A DNA stretch of 64,000 nucleotides. Origin: Sambucus nigra. Taxonomy: Eukaryota; Streptophyta; Magnoliopsida; Dipsacales; Adoxaceae. Positions within the stretch are counted from its first letter, which is position 1. Each line of letters begins with the position of its first letter. The DNA is taken from contig OX422218.1 of assembly GCA_949130495.1 (NCBI GenBank), forward strand, positions 39,797,651 through 39,861,650. Direction: 5' to 3'. The translations under genes and the position numbers were made by a program. The notes under the pieces are model-generated. The model had not been told where the DNA came from. It was given only the letters and a program-made list of their open reading frames with translations, and made no database searches. Shown here piece by piece: positions 35,315-45,271 of this stretch.

Positions 35315-35326
35315 GCTATGATACCA
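35315..35326 (-). other. Primer-binding site of complete LTR element
   Basis: The minus strand reads TGGTATCATAGC immediately next to the 5' LTR at 35327. It has one mismatch from the iMet primer site. Confidence 0.87.
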
Positions 35327-35595
35327 TGTAGAATTTAATAACTCAATACTCAGTTTCTGTATCTATTCTTAATATTTTTTTAAGTTAAGGTTCCCTTTAT
35401 ATAGCAGCAAACAAGCCCTACGGTTTACAAACTTAAAACAATATACGTGTTATAAAGAGTTGTTCCTACATAAAAGGAGAAAAACAGGGTAAGCCCTTTT
35501 TAATAGCACACGTGAATATCCTCGTGATGACTTTTTCTATTTGTTGTTAATTGTTTCCAACGTGGGGCTGTGCGTGATATCTAATATCAATAACA

Positions 35596-38029
35596 TTTAT
35601 ATCCACAAAATAATTCAAAACTTAAAAAAATAAAATAAAAAAAAGCCCAAATGAGGTCGCCAAGCTCGCTATAGGGCGGTACATATAAACTTTCCCTTAT
35701 GAAAAAGCAAGAAATGTCTTCATTTTAAAAAGTGAGTGAAAAAATGGTTTTAAATACTTTATAGTCATAATCGAGTCGGGAAGAAGAAAAAAAAATATCG
35801 GATCGAGGGACACGCATATTGAGAGATCATTTCATTTTGGGAGATAAACTCTCATTGTTTGTTATTGTAACTCAAGATATGAATAGGTTTGAGTAGCAAT
35901 GAGTCTTCAATAGATATATCTTACGGATTTGAGTAAGTGTGATGCACCAACTCATTTGAATGCCTATCATGAATTTTTTGACTGCCAAAACTCCAATGAT
36001 ACACCTGATAAATTGAATACCTGATCCAACACCATTTCCACAATACTAACTTTACAACTCACATGACGAAACCACAAACACTATTTTCCCGGTTTTATTT
36101 TCTTCAACTAAACTCACACGCTTCACAACATTAACATTCACTATTTCATATATCATCCACAGATGCCAAGCCAAAATCGGCATCCACTACTATTTATAAC
36201 TAAGAAATTTAGGACATAGTCAAATTCGTAAGTTATATCTATTGAAGACTTATGGGCATGATTTTGGGTTGAATTCTTGTTGAGTGTTGTTTTTTTATAT
36301 AACGTAACACGATATTATAATGTACTTAAAATGTTCTGATAAGTTTACACTTTAATATGTTGTCGAATATCTCCTAAATTATTTTACTAGTCAAATGAAA
36401 AAAAAATATATTTTGCATCTAATAATTAGAACTAGGAATTAGGTTATAAATCTTTAGTATATGTGTAAATGGGTCCAATGAGAAAATGAATTAATTAAAA
36501 GAATTAAATTTCAATGTTCCCCTTAAAAAAAAGATTGTATGAGAGATTTTTTTTTTTTTTCAATTTATAACAAGATAAAGTCGAAACATTCTCTGGGTCC
36601 GGGAATGTGGGTCCGCTCCAGCGTCACTAATTAATGGAAATTTTTTTTCATTAGTTAAAAAAACTGTTTAATAAATTTTTTTTATTAATAAACATAGCTT
36701 TTATTATTTAAGAAAAAAATATTTTTTTCTTAATTTTAATTAAAAGTTGTTTAATTTTAATGAAAAAAAGTTTTTTTTTACAAAAAAATGTTTTTTTTTT
36801 GTATTAAAAACTATTTTATATCCACAAAATAATACAAAACTTAAAATAAAAAAGAAAAAAAAATAACACCCAAATGCGGTCGCCAGACGGGCTACAAGGC
36901 GGTACATATAAACTTTCCCTTCTATAAATACAAGAAATATATTCATTTTAAATATTGAGTGAAAGAATAGTTTTAAATACTTTATATTCCTAATCGAGTC
37001 GCACAGAGTATCAAACATTATCGGATCGTGGGACACGCATATTGAGAGATCATTTCATTTTGGAAGATAGACTCTCATTTTTCATTATTGTAAATCAAGA
37101 TATGAATGCGTCTGAGTACCCATGATACTTCAATTGATATTTCTTACGAATTTGAGTACGTCTGATGAACCAACTCATTTGAATGCCTATCATGAATTTT
37201 TTTACTACCAAAACTCCAATGATACACCTGATAAATTGAATACCAGATCCAACACCATTTCCTGAATACTAATTTTATAACTCGCATGATGAAACCACAA
37301 ACACTATTTGCCCTATTTTATTTTCTTCAACTAAACTCACACGCTTCCCAACATTGGCATTCACTATCTCCTATATCTTCCACACATGCCAAACCAAAAT
37401 CGTCTTCCACTACTATTTATAACAAAAAATTTAGGGCATTATAAAATCCGTAAGATATATCTACTTAAGACTCATAATTTTGTTTTTGGGTTGAATTCTT
37501 GTTGAGTTTTGTTGTTTATATAACGTTACACAATATTATAAAGTACTTAAATTGTTCAGAAAAGATTACACTATGATATGTTGTCGAATTTGTCATAAAT
37601 TATTTTAATAGTCAAATGAAAAAAATATATTTTGCATCTAATAATTACAACTAGAAATTAGGTTATAAATCTTTAGCATATGTGTTAATGGGACCAATGA
37701 GAATACGAATTCCATAAAAGAATTAAATTTCAATGTTCCCCTTAAAAAACAGATTGTATTAGAGAATTTTTTTTATATTTTTAAATTTAGAACAAGATAG
37801 AGTCAAAACATTATTTGGGAGTGGGAATGTGGGTCCGCTCCAATGGCACTAATTTATCGCGATATTTTTTCATTAATTAAAAAACACTTTTATACATTTT
37901 TTTTTATCAATAAACATAGTTTTTATTATGTATAATTTTTTTAATTTTAATTAAAAGTTGTTTAACTATAATAAAAAAAGTTTTTTTTTATATAAAAATC
38001 ATTTTTTTAATATAAAAAACTGTTTTTAT
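35596..38029 (+). repeat. 1.2 kb tandem repeat, array II right (two monomers)
   Basis: The monomers are 35596-36814 and 36815-38029, in the same phase as 31189-33604. The array ends at TTTAT next to another LTR start. With the LTR element at 33605-35595 this forms the second round of a ~4.4 kb higher-order repeat. Confidence 0.88.
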
Positions 38030-38053
38030 TGTAGAATTTAATAACCCAATACT
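38030..38053 (-). repeat. LTR stub of a third element in the array
   Basis: TGTAGAATTTAATAACCCAATA matches the left edge of the 270-bp LTR and follows TTTAT exactly as at 33605. It is cut after about 24 bp by LINE sequence. Confidence 0.75.
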
Positions 38054-38785
38054 TCAGACGACATACAATTCTAGAAAAAGAAGTGAACTGTGTCGTCGTG
38101 GAGGTGTCGAAGCAGGCGACGACCTACGTAGCGGGTTGTGGTAAATGCGATGGAGGCGGGGAATTCGCACCTGGGCATGCTGAGATGTATACAACGGACA
38201 TTACGACTACGGCTTCGATAGCCACGCTCAAAACAGGAACAGGAGGGGAACTCCTCGGAGGCATCATGGAGAAGAAACAAAAGGTCGTCAGCGAGGGAAT
38301 ACTGCAGACCAGTAAACCGGAGAGAGGGGTAGGGAATGCGAAGCTTGTGACGATTACGGCGTCAGCTGGATGGAAAGCCGACGACAGTAGCATCCCCGCA
38401 CAGGGATTGGCGGTTGAGACACTGTTGCCCGATGGCGAGGACTCATCATGGAAAAAAGCGGACATCCCCAGTTCAGACGCTGCACGCGTATGCAGGCCAG
38501 ACTTGGAGTTTGGTCCAACAGAAATTGATCAGCGTGTAAGGTGCAAAGTATTTAATATAGTGAAAGACACTACAAAAGGGATAGAACCGGGTGTGAGTGG
38601 AACAGTTATTAATTGTATTGAAGGGACAAAAAAGGATGGAAGGGCACAGTGCCACATTGACAACGCATGTGTGGAAAAAAATAGTTTATTTAAGGAAAAA
38701 TTGGGGATTTCTGTAAAGGGTAAAGAAGATCTCAATAATCAGTCTCTATATGGTGGGGAAGAATTATTAAATAGCAACAGTAGGG
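38054..38785 (+). pseudogene. LINE family b, ORF1 tail, copy D
   Basis: This is a fragment equal to about 24487-25197 of copy B. It reads open for 280 codons from 38083 because the TAA seen in copy B is a sense codon here. No domain is visible. It is truncated on both sides, by the LTR stub on the left and by gypsy-like LTR sequence on the right, so the last part of the open frame (after about 38785) is not LINE. Confidence 0.7.
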
Positions 38786-39350
38786 TATTTGGACTAGTGG
38801 GTGACTTAGTAACCTTTTGGACTAGGTTTAAGTATTTGGACTTATACGATGAGATTTGTTGCACTAAACATATTACATGGAATATTCGGGATGATACTAT
38901 GATACGTCTGAGACTTAAGATATAGGGCTAGTGTATACCTATATTAATACGATGATTACTTAAGTTGTCTGATTACTTAGTATATGGATTACTATGTGTA
39001 TGACATACCTACCATATTTGCTATCACGGGAGGTTGATTTTCGGGAGAGGACCAACTTATCTTTGTGTGACTTCGGGGGAATTTAGATCGGTACCTCAAG
39101 GACATAGGGCTGTCAGTGACTTTTTTGTGAATTTATAAGTCCGCTGACCATGGGATCGTAGGTATGTGCGTGACCCATGGATATGTGAAATATGTTCGCC
39201 TCCAATATGTGTGATATGATCTGAGACGGTTCCTGAGAAATTCCGAACGCGTGGTCCTTATGTACGTGATGTTTTTGGATTCGATAGTAAAGTATGCGTG
39301 CACCACCGCAGCATAGCTTGGGGGTGCCAAATATGTATATATGTACATAG
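38786..39350 (+). repeat. Fragment of a gypsy LTR related to 5043-6710
   Basis: The text around 38932-39013 (GTATACCT, TTAGTATATGGATTACTATGTGTATGACATACC) parallels 6633-6708 in the gypsy 3' LTR and continues beyond that copy's break. The later part with CACCACCGCAGCATAGCTTGGGGG resembles chromovirus LTRs. Boundaries are approximate. Confidence 0.55.
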
Positions 39351-40440
39351 AGTAATTCTTATATATACTTTTTATTATCATTAAATGAATTCATTAAAAA
39401 CCAAACGCTGAGGGAGCGAACCTGTATACAGGAAGTATACAAAGCATAAAAAAATAAGGGCAACATGAAAAAAATAGATAGATACCCCGTCATACAAACT
39501 CGTAAACTACACCCCGGTCTTATCTCCTTCATAAACTCAACGACCTCCTGAGTCGTGACGGAGATCTTCCCCTTGGACCAGCTAAGAAGGTTGCTTAATA
39601 ATAGATAACGAAGTCTCGAAGGCGCCAACTCAATACCTTCGAAACAACGAGTATTCCTCTCCTCCATATCAACGACGTAATGCAATGAGGAACCGAATGC
39701 CAAACCCGTTTGTCTCCCTCCCACCCCCAATGAGGCTTCCACGCCTCTAAAAGAGACTTCACAGACGCTTTGAACTCTTCCTGCCAAACCCGTTTTCAAA
39801 CATTACTTCCTGCCAGAAGCCTTTGTCACCACAACCGATCCAAATTCTCTTTGAACTCTTATTTGTAAGATCTGCCTCAACAAACACACGAGCAACTCTT
39901 GGTCTATTAATCTCCACAGTGGAAGCACCAACTTTTAGAGGTTTTCCAATCAGTTGTGCAATGGAATACAAAGATGATTTTGAGAAAAATTGAATGGGTA
40001 AATGAGGAAAAGACACCCATATGGGAGTTAGGCTACTCTCAATCTCTGGACAAAAATAAGGTGTCCATTTGAATATCCTCATTGGGAATCTTCCAATATG
40101 CCAAGAGTCCTTCATCCACATCCTTGTAAAATCTTCTCCAGACTTTAACCTGATTAAAACATTCTTGTGATCCAATAAACCTACATTAAAAGAAGTTTTG
40201 AGAGAAAAAGTTTAAAAACTTGAGTTATAACATCCATAGAAGGTCTTCCATGAGAGAACTTGCCAATCAAAGCATATTGAAAAGGTTTAGCAAGGGTTTT
40301 AATATCATCATCAGAAAACATAACAACAGGTTATCCTTTGTAAGTTGTTGGTTTCTTGAGGACAATATCATGGTTACAAGAGGAAAAATATACTACAGAA
40401 GCAAAGGAATGATTCCAGACATTTTTGGTATCTGGAACCA
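39351..40440 (-). pseudogene. LINE deletion derivative: ORF1 head joined to ORF2 tail
   Basis: On the minus strand the DUF4283-like domain of ORF1 comes first: MFSDDDIKTLAKPFQYALIGKFSHGRP near 40330-40250, a frame change near 40190, then LLDHKNVLIRLKSGEDFTRMW, MRIFKWTPYFCPEIESS, PIWVSFPHLPIQFFSK and RPRVARVFVEADL. At about 39780 it passes into text typical of the extreme C-terminus of plant LINE ORF2 (MEERNTRCFEG, LLLSNLLSWSKG) and a 3' end near 39351. The ORF1 tail, endonuclease, RT and most of the zinc-finger region are missing, so one large internal deletion of several kb is inferred. It may be a third LINE family. Confidence 0.72.
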
Positions 40441-41085
40441 ATAATAAAAATATACTATATAATCAACATTTGTTACGAAACCAATAATAAAAATATATGA
40501 AATCGATGGTCATCAAAAAAGTTTCAAATGCATAAATACGCATGTAAAACGTCTAAAACTTGAAGAATGTGAGAATGTAAAGCATGTTGAAAAGTCGGCT
40601 AACCAACGTGCAACATTGTTTACATCAATTGGCCAAAATTTCCTTGGAGGTGTGTGTCGGTTGTCCAATGTTCATCATTTCAGAGTCGATTGGCCGACTT
40701 GACTTTGTACATGTTGTCGGCTGACCGACGTGCAGCGTCGTTTGGGATACTGTGACTTTATAACCTAAATATAATATACATATATGATATCAAATAATTT
40801 ATTAGACAAAATACATATTGTTTTAAAAATGAAGTTCACACCTGTTTCAAAATCTGCACTACAAGTGTACCAATGTACAAGGACTGCATTTTTGTACCGC
40901 AATCGCCCCAATTTGCATTTTACCTTTTTATGGGAAGAAAAAGAAATCTATCAAAATATGGTACTAAATTAAAATAATTACTCAAGTAAAAAACTGATGT
41001 TGGAAAAATTGAATCTAGGGTCTGAAAATACCATGTACAAATCAATGTATAGAATAAGCATCACGATGAAACCACATTATGCAGC
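40441..41085 (-). mobile_element. CACTA-related fragment, copy D
   Basis: From about 40467 this matches 15325-15950 (GAAACCAATAATAAAAATATATGAAATCGATGG and the CGAC subrepeats), ending at ATGAAACCACATTATGCAGC where the satellite begins. It is gene-free. Confidence 0.55.
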
Positions 41086-42600
41086 GTCCTCATAAGAGGC
41101 ACGAACACTTCACCCGAGACAAATGTAACACGTAGGAACTTACCGCGTAGTCAAGACACTCTCGTTTCGAGAATACGACGATAATTTGTAAAAATCTAGA
41201 CTTAGGCTAAAAAATATGCCGTTAGAGGGTTAAAAACCCAAAACTGCCCCTAAGCGGCCCAGTAAGAGCCACAAACACCTCCCATGGGACCAACGTAACA
41301 CGTAGCGACTTACCACGTAGCCACTAGACTCTCAGGTTGAGAATACGAGAATAGTTTGTAAAATTTAGACATGGGCTTAAAACATGACTTTAGATGGTGA
41401 AAGTCCAAAACAACGGCCAAACGACCCCGTGAGAGGCACGAACACCTCACACGAGATCAATGTAGCATGTAAGAACTTACAGCATAGTCACGAGACTCTC
41501 GTTTCGAGAATACGATGATAATTTGTAAAAAAATAGACTGAGGCTTAAAAATATGCTGTTAACGGGTGAAAACCCAAAACAACCCTTAAATGACCCCGTA
41601 AGAGGCACATACACCTCCCAATAGGATAAACTTAATACATAGGGACTTACCACATAGTCACGGGACTGCCAGTTTCAGATTACGATGATAATTTGCAAAA
41701 TTTAGACATAGGCTTAAAACATGACTTTAGAGGGTGAAAATCCAAAACAATTCCCAAGCGACCTCGTAAGAGGCACGAACACTTCACACGAGACCAATGT
41801 AACACGTAAGAACTTATCGCGTAGTCACAAGACTCACGTTTCGAGAATAAGATGATAATTTGCAAAAATCTAGACTTAGGCTTAAAAATATGCCATTAGC
41901 GGGTGAAAACCCAAAATAATGCCTAAAGTGTCCCCTAAGAGGAACGAACACCTCCCACGGGACCAACATAACCCGTAGGGACTTACCTCATAGCCACGGG
42001 ACTCTCGGGTTGAGAATATGAGGATAATTTGTAAAATTTAGACTTTGACTTGAAACACGACTTTAGAAGGTGAAAATCCAAAATAACGGCCAAACGACCC
42101 TGTAAGAGGCACGAACACCTCACACGAGTACAATGTAACACGTAGGAACTTACAGCGTAGTCACGAGACTGGTTTCAAGAATGCGATGATAATTTACAAA
42201 AATCTTGACTTAGGCTTAAAAATATGTCATTAGAGGGCGAAAACCCATAACAACCCCTAAACGGCCCCGTAAGAGGCACGAACACCTCCCACGGGACAAA
42301 CTTAACACATGGGGACTTACCACATAGACACGGGACTCTTGGGTTGAGGATACAATGATAATTTGCAAAATTTGGACTTTGCATAAAACATGACTTTAGA
42401 GGGTTAAAATCCAAAACGAGGCCCAAACGACCCCGTAAGAGGCACGAACACCTCACACGAGACCAATGTAACACGTAGGAACTTACCGCGTAGTCACGAT
42501 ACTCTCGTTTCGAAAATACGATGATAATTTGTGAAAATCTAGACTTAGGCTTAAAACATGTCGTTAATGGGTGAAAACTAAAAATAGCTTCCAACGGGTG
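41086..42600 (+). repeat. Satellite with alternating ~168-bp monomers (nine monomers)
   Basis: The (C)GTAAGAGGCACGAACACCT landmark or a variant starts at about 41091, 41261, 41429, 41598, 41765, 41934, 42101, 42269 and 42434, a period of about 168 bp. Two monomer types alternate without exception. Type A has TCACACGAGACCAATGTAACACG and CTCTCGTTTCGAGAATACG. Type B has TCCCACGGGACCAAC, GGGACTTACCAC and GGGTTGAGAATA. The order is ABABABABA, so the true repeat is a ~336-bp dimer. The minus-strand open frames here (for example 42175-42594) simply read through the repeat. Confidence 0.92.
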
Positions 42601-42619
42601 AACCTTTTTATCGATTGAG

Positions 42620-43215
42620 TTATTTTTTAGCTTATTTATGTTTAATCGTTGGAGTTCAAGTCGTTGAGATTATTTAAATGATAAAACATGTTGGATTTCT
42701 TGAATAAACAAAGAAAACTCTACCGATTTTTTTTTGAAATTATTAGTGTTTTAAATTGATTAACTCAAACATAAATTTGGGAAACATGTTGAGAACTTGG
42801 GGTGGAGCGTATAACTAAAGTAAGACCATTGTTGGAAGGGAGTTGTTGATTATTTATTTATGGCTTTTGTTGATGTCGTTGAGTTTATTTAAATGATAAA
42901 ACAAGTTGATTTTCTTGAATAAAAAAAGGTAACTCTGCCGATTTTTTTTGAAATTATTGAGTGTTTTAATTTGATTAACTTAAACATAAGTTTATGAAAC
43001 ATGTCGAGAACTGGGGGTGGAGCGTGTAACTAAAGTAAGACCATTGTTGGAAGGGATTTGTTGATTTTTTTTTATGGCTTTTGTTGATGTCTCCGAGCTA
43101 ATTTTAAATGTTAAAACAGGTTGGATATCGTGAATAAACAAAGGAAACTATGTCGAAATTTTCTAAAATTATGAAGCGTTCAAAATTGATTAATTCAAAC
43201 ATATCCGAATTTGAA
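42620..43215 (+). repeat. ~215-bp tandem repeat (about 2.7 monomers)
   Basis: GTTGAGATTATTTAAATGATAAAACA near 42663 recurs near 42878 and, diverged, near 43092. AAGTAAGACCATTGTTGGAAGGGA occurs at about 42820 and 43034. The period is about 215 bp. It directly abuts the 168-bp satellite. Confidence 0.85.
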
Positions 43216-43690
43216 AATTGAACGTCGAGGCGCAAAAATGTAAAACGACTATCAAAAATAGCAAAAAGAGGCACACTTATGATAAAAGTAGATTTTTTTT
43301 CATATTATATAATCCAATTATGGTTAACACGTGTGTATTTGTTTCTTATCACAAATTGATGATGGATTTCATTGGGCTAGTTTATTGGATGACTCAAAGT
43401 TTCTTGTGAAATGTGTATTATTTTTGTAGTTGGTGTTATTTTGAACATTTGTTGTAATCATATTCATTTGAATGAAATGAATTGTCTTTTAACGAAGAAT
43501 TGTAGAATAGAATATGCAGTCATTTTATGTGATACTTTGGATGCACATTTATACAGGTTATATCATGGCCAAAATTTATATATATGCATCTTGCAATCTT
43601 CTTTTGGAATTATTTACAGAAAAAAATATGTTTTAGCGACATAACGTGGGTGTTTCTAAAAATCAAATCATATTTTGAATAATGACTTTT
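43216..43690 (+). other. AT-rich spacer, no gene recognised
   Basis: Short open frames at 43218-43409 and 43411-43644 carry no recognisable motif and have AT-driven composition. I see nothing else. Confidence 0.5.
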
Positions 43691-44136
43691 AGTGGCACTA
43701 TAAATGACATTTAACAACATAGACTGTCGCCTAATTAGATGACATTTTGCGACATGTTTATGATGTCGCCTAAAAGGAGACATTCCGTGACATGCTATGT
43801 ATGTCGCCTAAAATATGACATTCCGCGACATGTATGGCATGTCACGTAAAGAATGACATTCCGCGACATGTCATTATGTCATAAAAGGTAAGGTATTTTT
43901 AATATAAAAAATAAATATTAATATGTATTTTAATAAATATATACATTTCGCGGCATGTATCCTATCGCGATTGGTATATACATTCAACGACATAGATTTG
44001 TATGTCGTGGAATACATTCCCAGACGGCGCTACAGCGGCAGGTAGTCTTATATCGCGAAATGTCTTTTGCGACATAATTAATATATTTCGTGACATAGTT
44101 TATGAGTTGCGAAATGTGTTTTTTCTTGTGATAGTC
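43691..44136 (+). mobile_element. CACTA subterminal repeats and probable right terminus
   Basis: The motif GCGACATG or GTGACAT, often preceded by ATTCC, recurs at least seven times (about 43747-44100) in both orientations, as in CACTA subterminal regions that bind transposase. The block ends with GTTTTTTCTTGTGATAGTC at about 44119-44136, which on the minus strand reads GACTATCACAAGAAAAAAC, one base from a CACTA-type terminus. A left terminus was not found, so the element is broken or extends beyond what I can delimit. Confidence 0.5.
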
Positions 44137-44629
44137 TTGATTAAAAAAATAATAAAAAAAAGAAAAGAAAAAATAACGATCTCATTTCAAAACTGTGTTA
44201 TAAAGTTACGGAGTGGTCTTTTGAGACACTAATTACAACGTAATTTTACAAGAGTTCACAACTTTAAATTAACAAAAGTCATAGCGTTTTTCAAGCGTAA
44301 TATTTCAAAATTGTTTTATTTTAAACTGTAGAGCTAAATAAGTATTTTGTGAAATATATTACTGTAATTACGTAGTCGTCATAATTACAATATCATTTTA
44401 ATTGAATAATATTGGTATTATGTTAAACAAATGACATTGTTCCATAAACAAATCATTTCATTATTTTAGAGTAAACCACGGTGTCAGTTTAACAAAAATT
44501 GTTCCTATTGTAATTTTAATATAACTTATATGTTTGACTTTTATTTAAATTTTACAGTTTTCTAAAAACAAATCAAATTAGTAATTATGATATTTGAGTA
44601 GTCTGTTATATGTTATATATTTGGGTAGC
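44137..44629 (+). other. AT-rich spacer, no gene recognised
   Basis: This is low-complexity AT-rich sequence. The string TTACGGAGTGGTCTTTTGA at about 44207 resembles TTACAAAGCGGTCTTTTGA at 14776 in the LINE/CACTA composite, so this may be the same kind of element end. Confidence 0.4.
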
Positions 44630-45271
44630 CTCTCCTAGTGGCTCTTACAAGCGGTAAAGAAAAAATAAATAACACTAAAATTTACAAGATCTTGTACGAG
44701 AAAAAGAAGACCTTAAATTATATTTAAGTGCCAATTTCTCCTCACGAGTTAAGGTCAAAAACTCCACTTAATAATTCTTGATTCTTTCTTTTGAGAGTTA
44801 TAGTCCACCAAGTCATCTTCAGTGTTGCCTAGGATATCGAATGAATTGCTATCTTGTGTTTGAATATGTATGTTTCTTCCTTTTTTAATAATTGAATCTT
44901 CAATAAAAGCCTTAGCTTTGGCTGAATTAGGACTCAGGCTGAATTATGACTCAATCCTAAATCAAATTTGGGGAGCTCGACTAATAAATTCAATCAATGA
45001 CTGATTAAATTTGATATATCCTCTAGAGCTGGCATTTCATCTTCAGAAATTGAATTATTATTCTCACTATTGACACTATCACAATAATCCACTATTTTAG
45101 ATGCCAATATAATTGATGATACCACGTCCACTATACGATCCAGTATCACTATTTTCCCCACGCTACCTGATTTAGAGTTTATGCCATGTGCATTACTTAT
45201 GGTATCATATTGAACAAAGCTTGTTTCAACCGGATTCTTGGGGGTATGCTCCAGATTATTTGGTAAATCTT
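44630..45271 (-). pseudogene. LINE family a, ORF1 C-terminal piece, extra copy
   Basis: This matches 22491-23128 of copy B: the ORF1 tail ending LTREEKLTLKYNLRS and the linker with IVDVVSSIILASKIVDYC and SEDEMPALEDIS. It is cut at GGTAAATCTTT (45271) where the 1.2 kb array begins. The first ~285 bp of ORF1 linker here (44985-45271) are present again at 47648-47935 on the far side of that array. Confidence 0.78.

Larger units (their letters stand above)
33605..35595 (-). mobile_element. Complete non-autonomous LTR element with TruA fragment
   Basis: This is the cleanest copy, 1991 bp, minus strand. The 3' LTR is at 33605-33875 (271 bp). The polypurine tract in reverse (TTCCCCCTCAA) begins at 33876. 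The primer site is at 35315-35326 and the 5' LTR at 35327-35595 (269 bp). The target duplication TTTAT is at 33600-33604 and 35596-35600, inside a 1.2 kb monomer. LTR ends are TG...CA on each strand. Near 34265-34312 the minus strand reads EAEYRILAS, the RNase H signature of Copia pol, so the element is probably a Copia derivative that lost gag and most of pol. It would need another element's enzymes. Confidence 0.88.

Noticed and set aside
42175..42594. 139-codon minus-strand frame with apparent protein repeats
   Set aside because: It is open because the satellite monomer lacks stops in that frame over a few units. The protein repeat is the DNA repeat.
41086..42600. CRISPR array
   Set aside because: The repeats are contiguous ~168-bp monomers without unique spacers, in a plant-type sequence; this is satellite DNA.
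43696..43710. CACTATAAATGACAT as the left end of a small CACTA element ending at 44136
   Set aside because: The left text does not match the right terminus beyond CACTAT, and the 3-bp flanks differ (TGG versus TTG).
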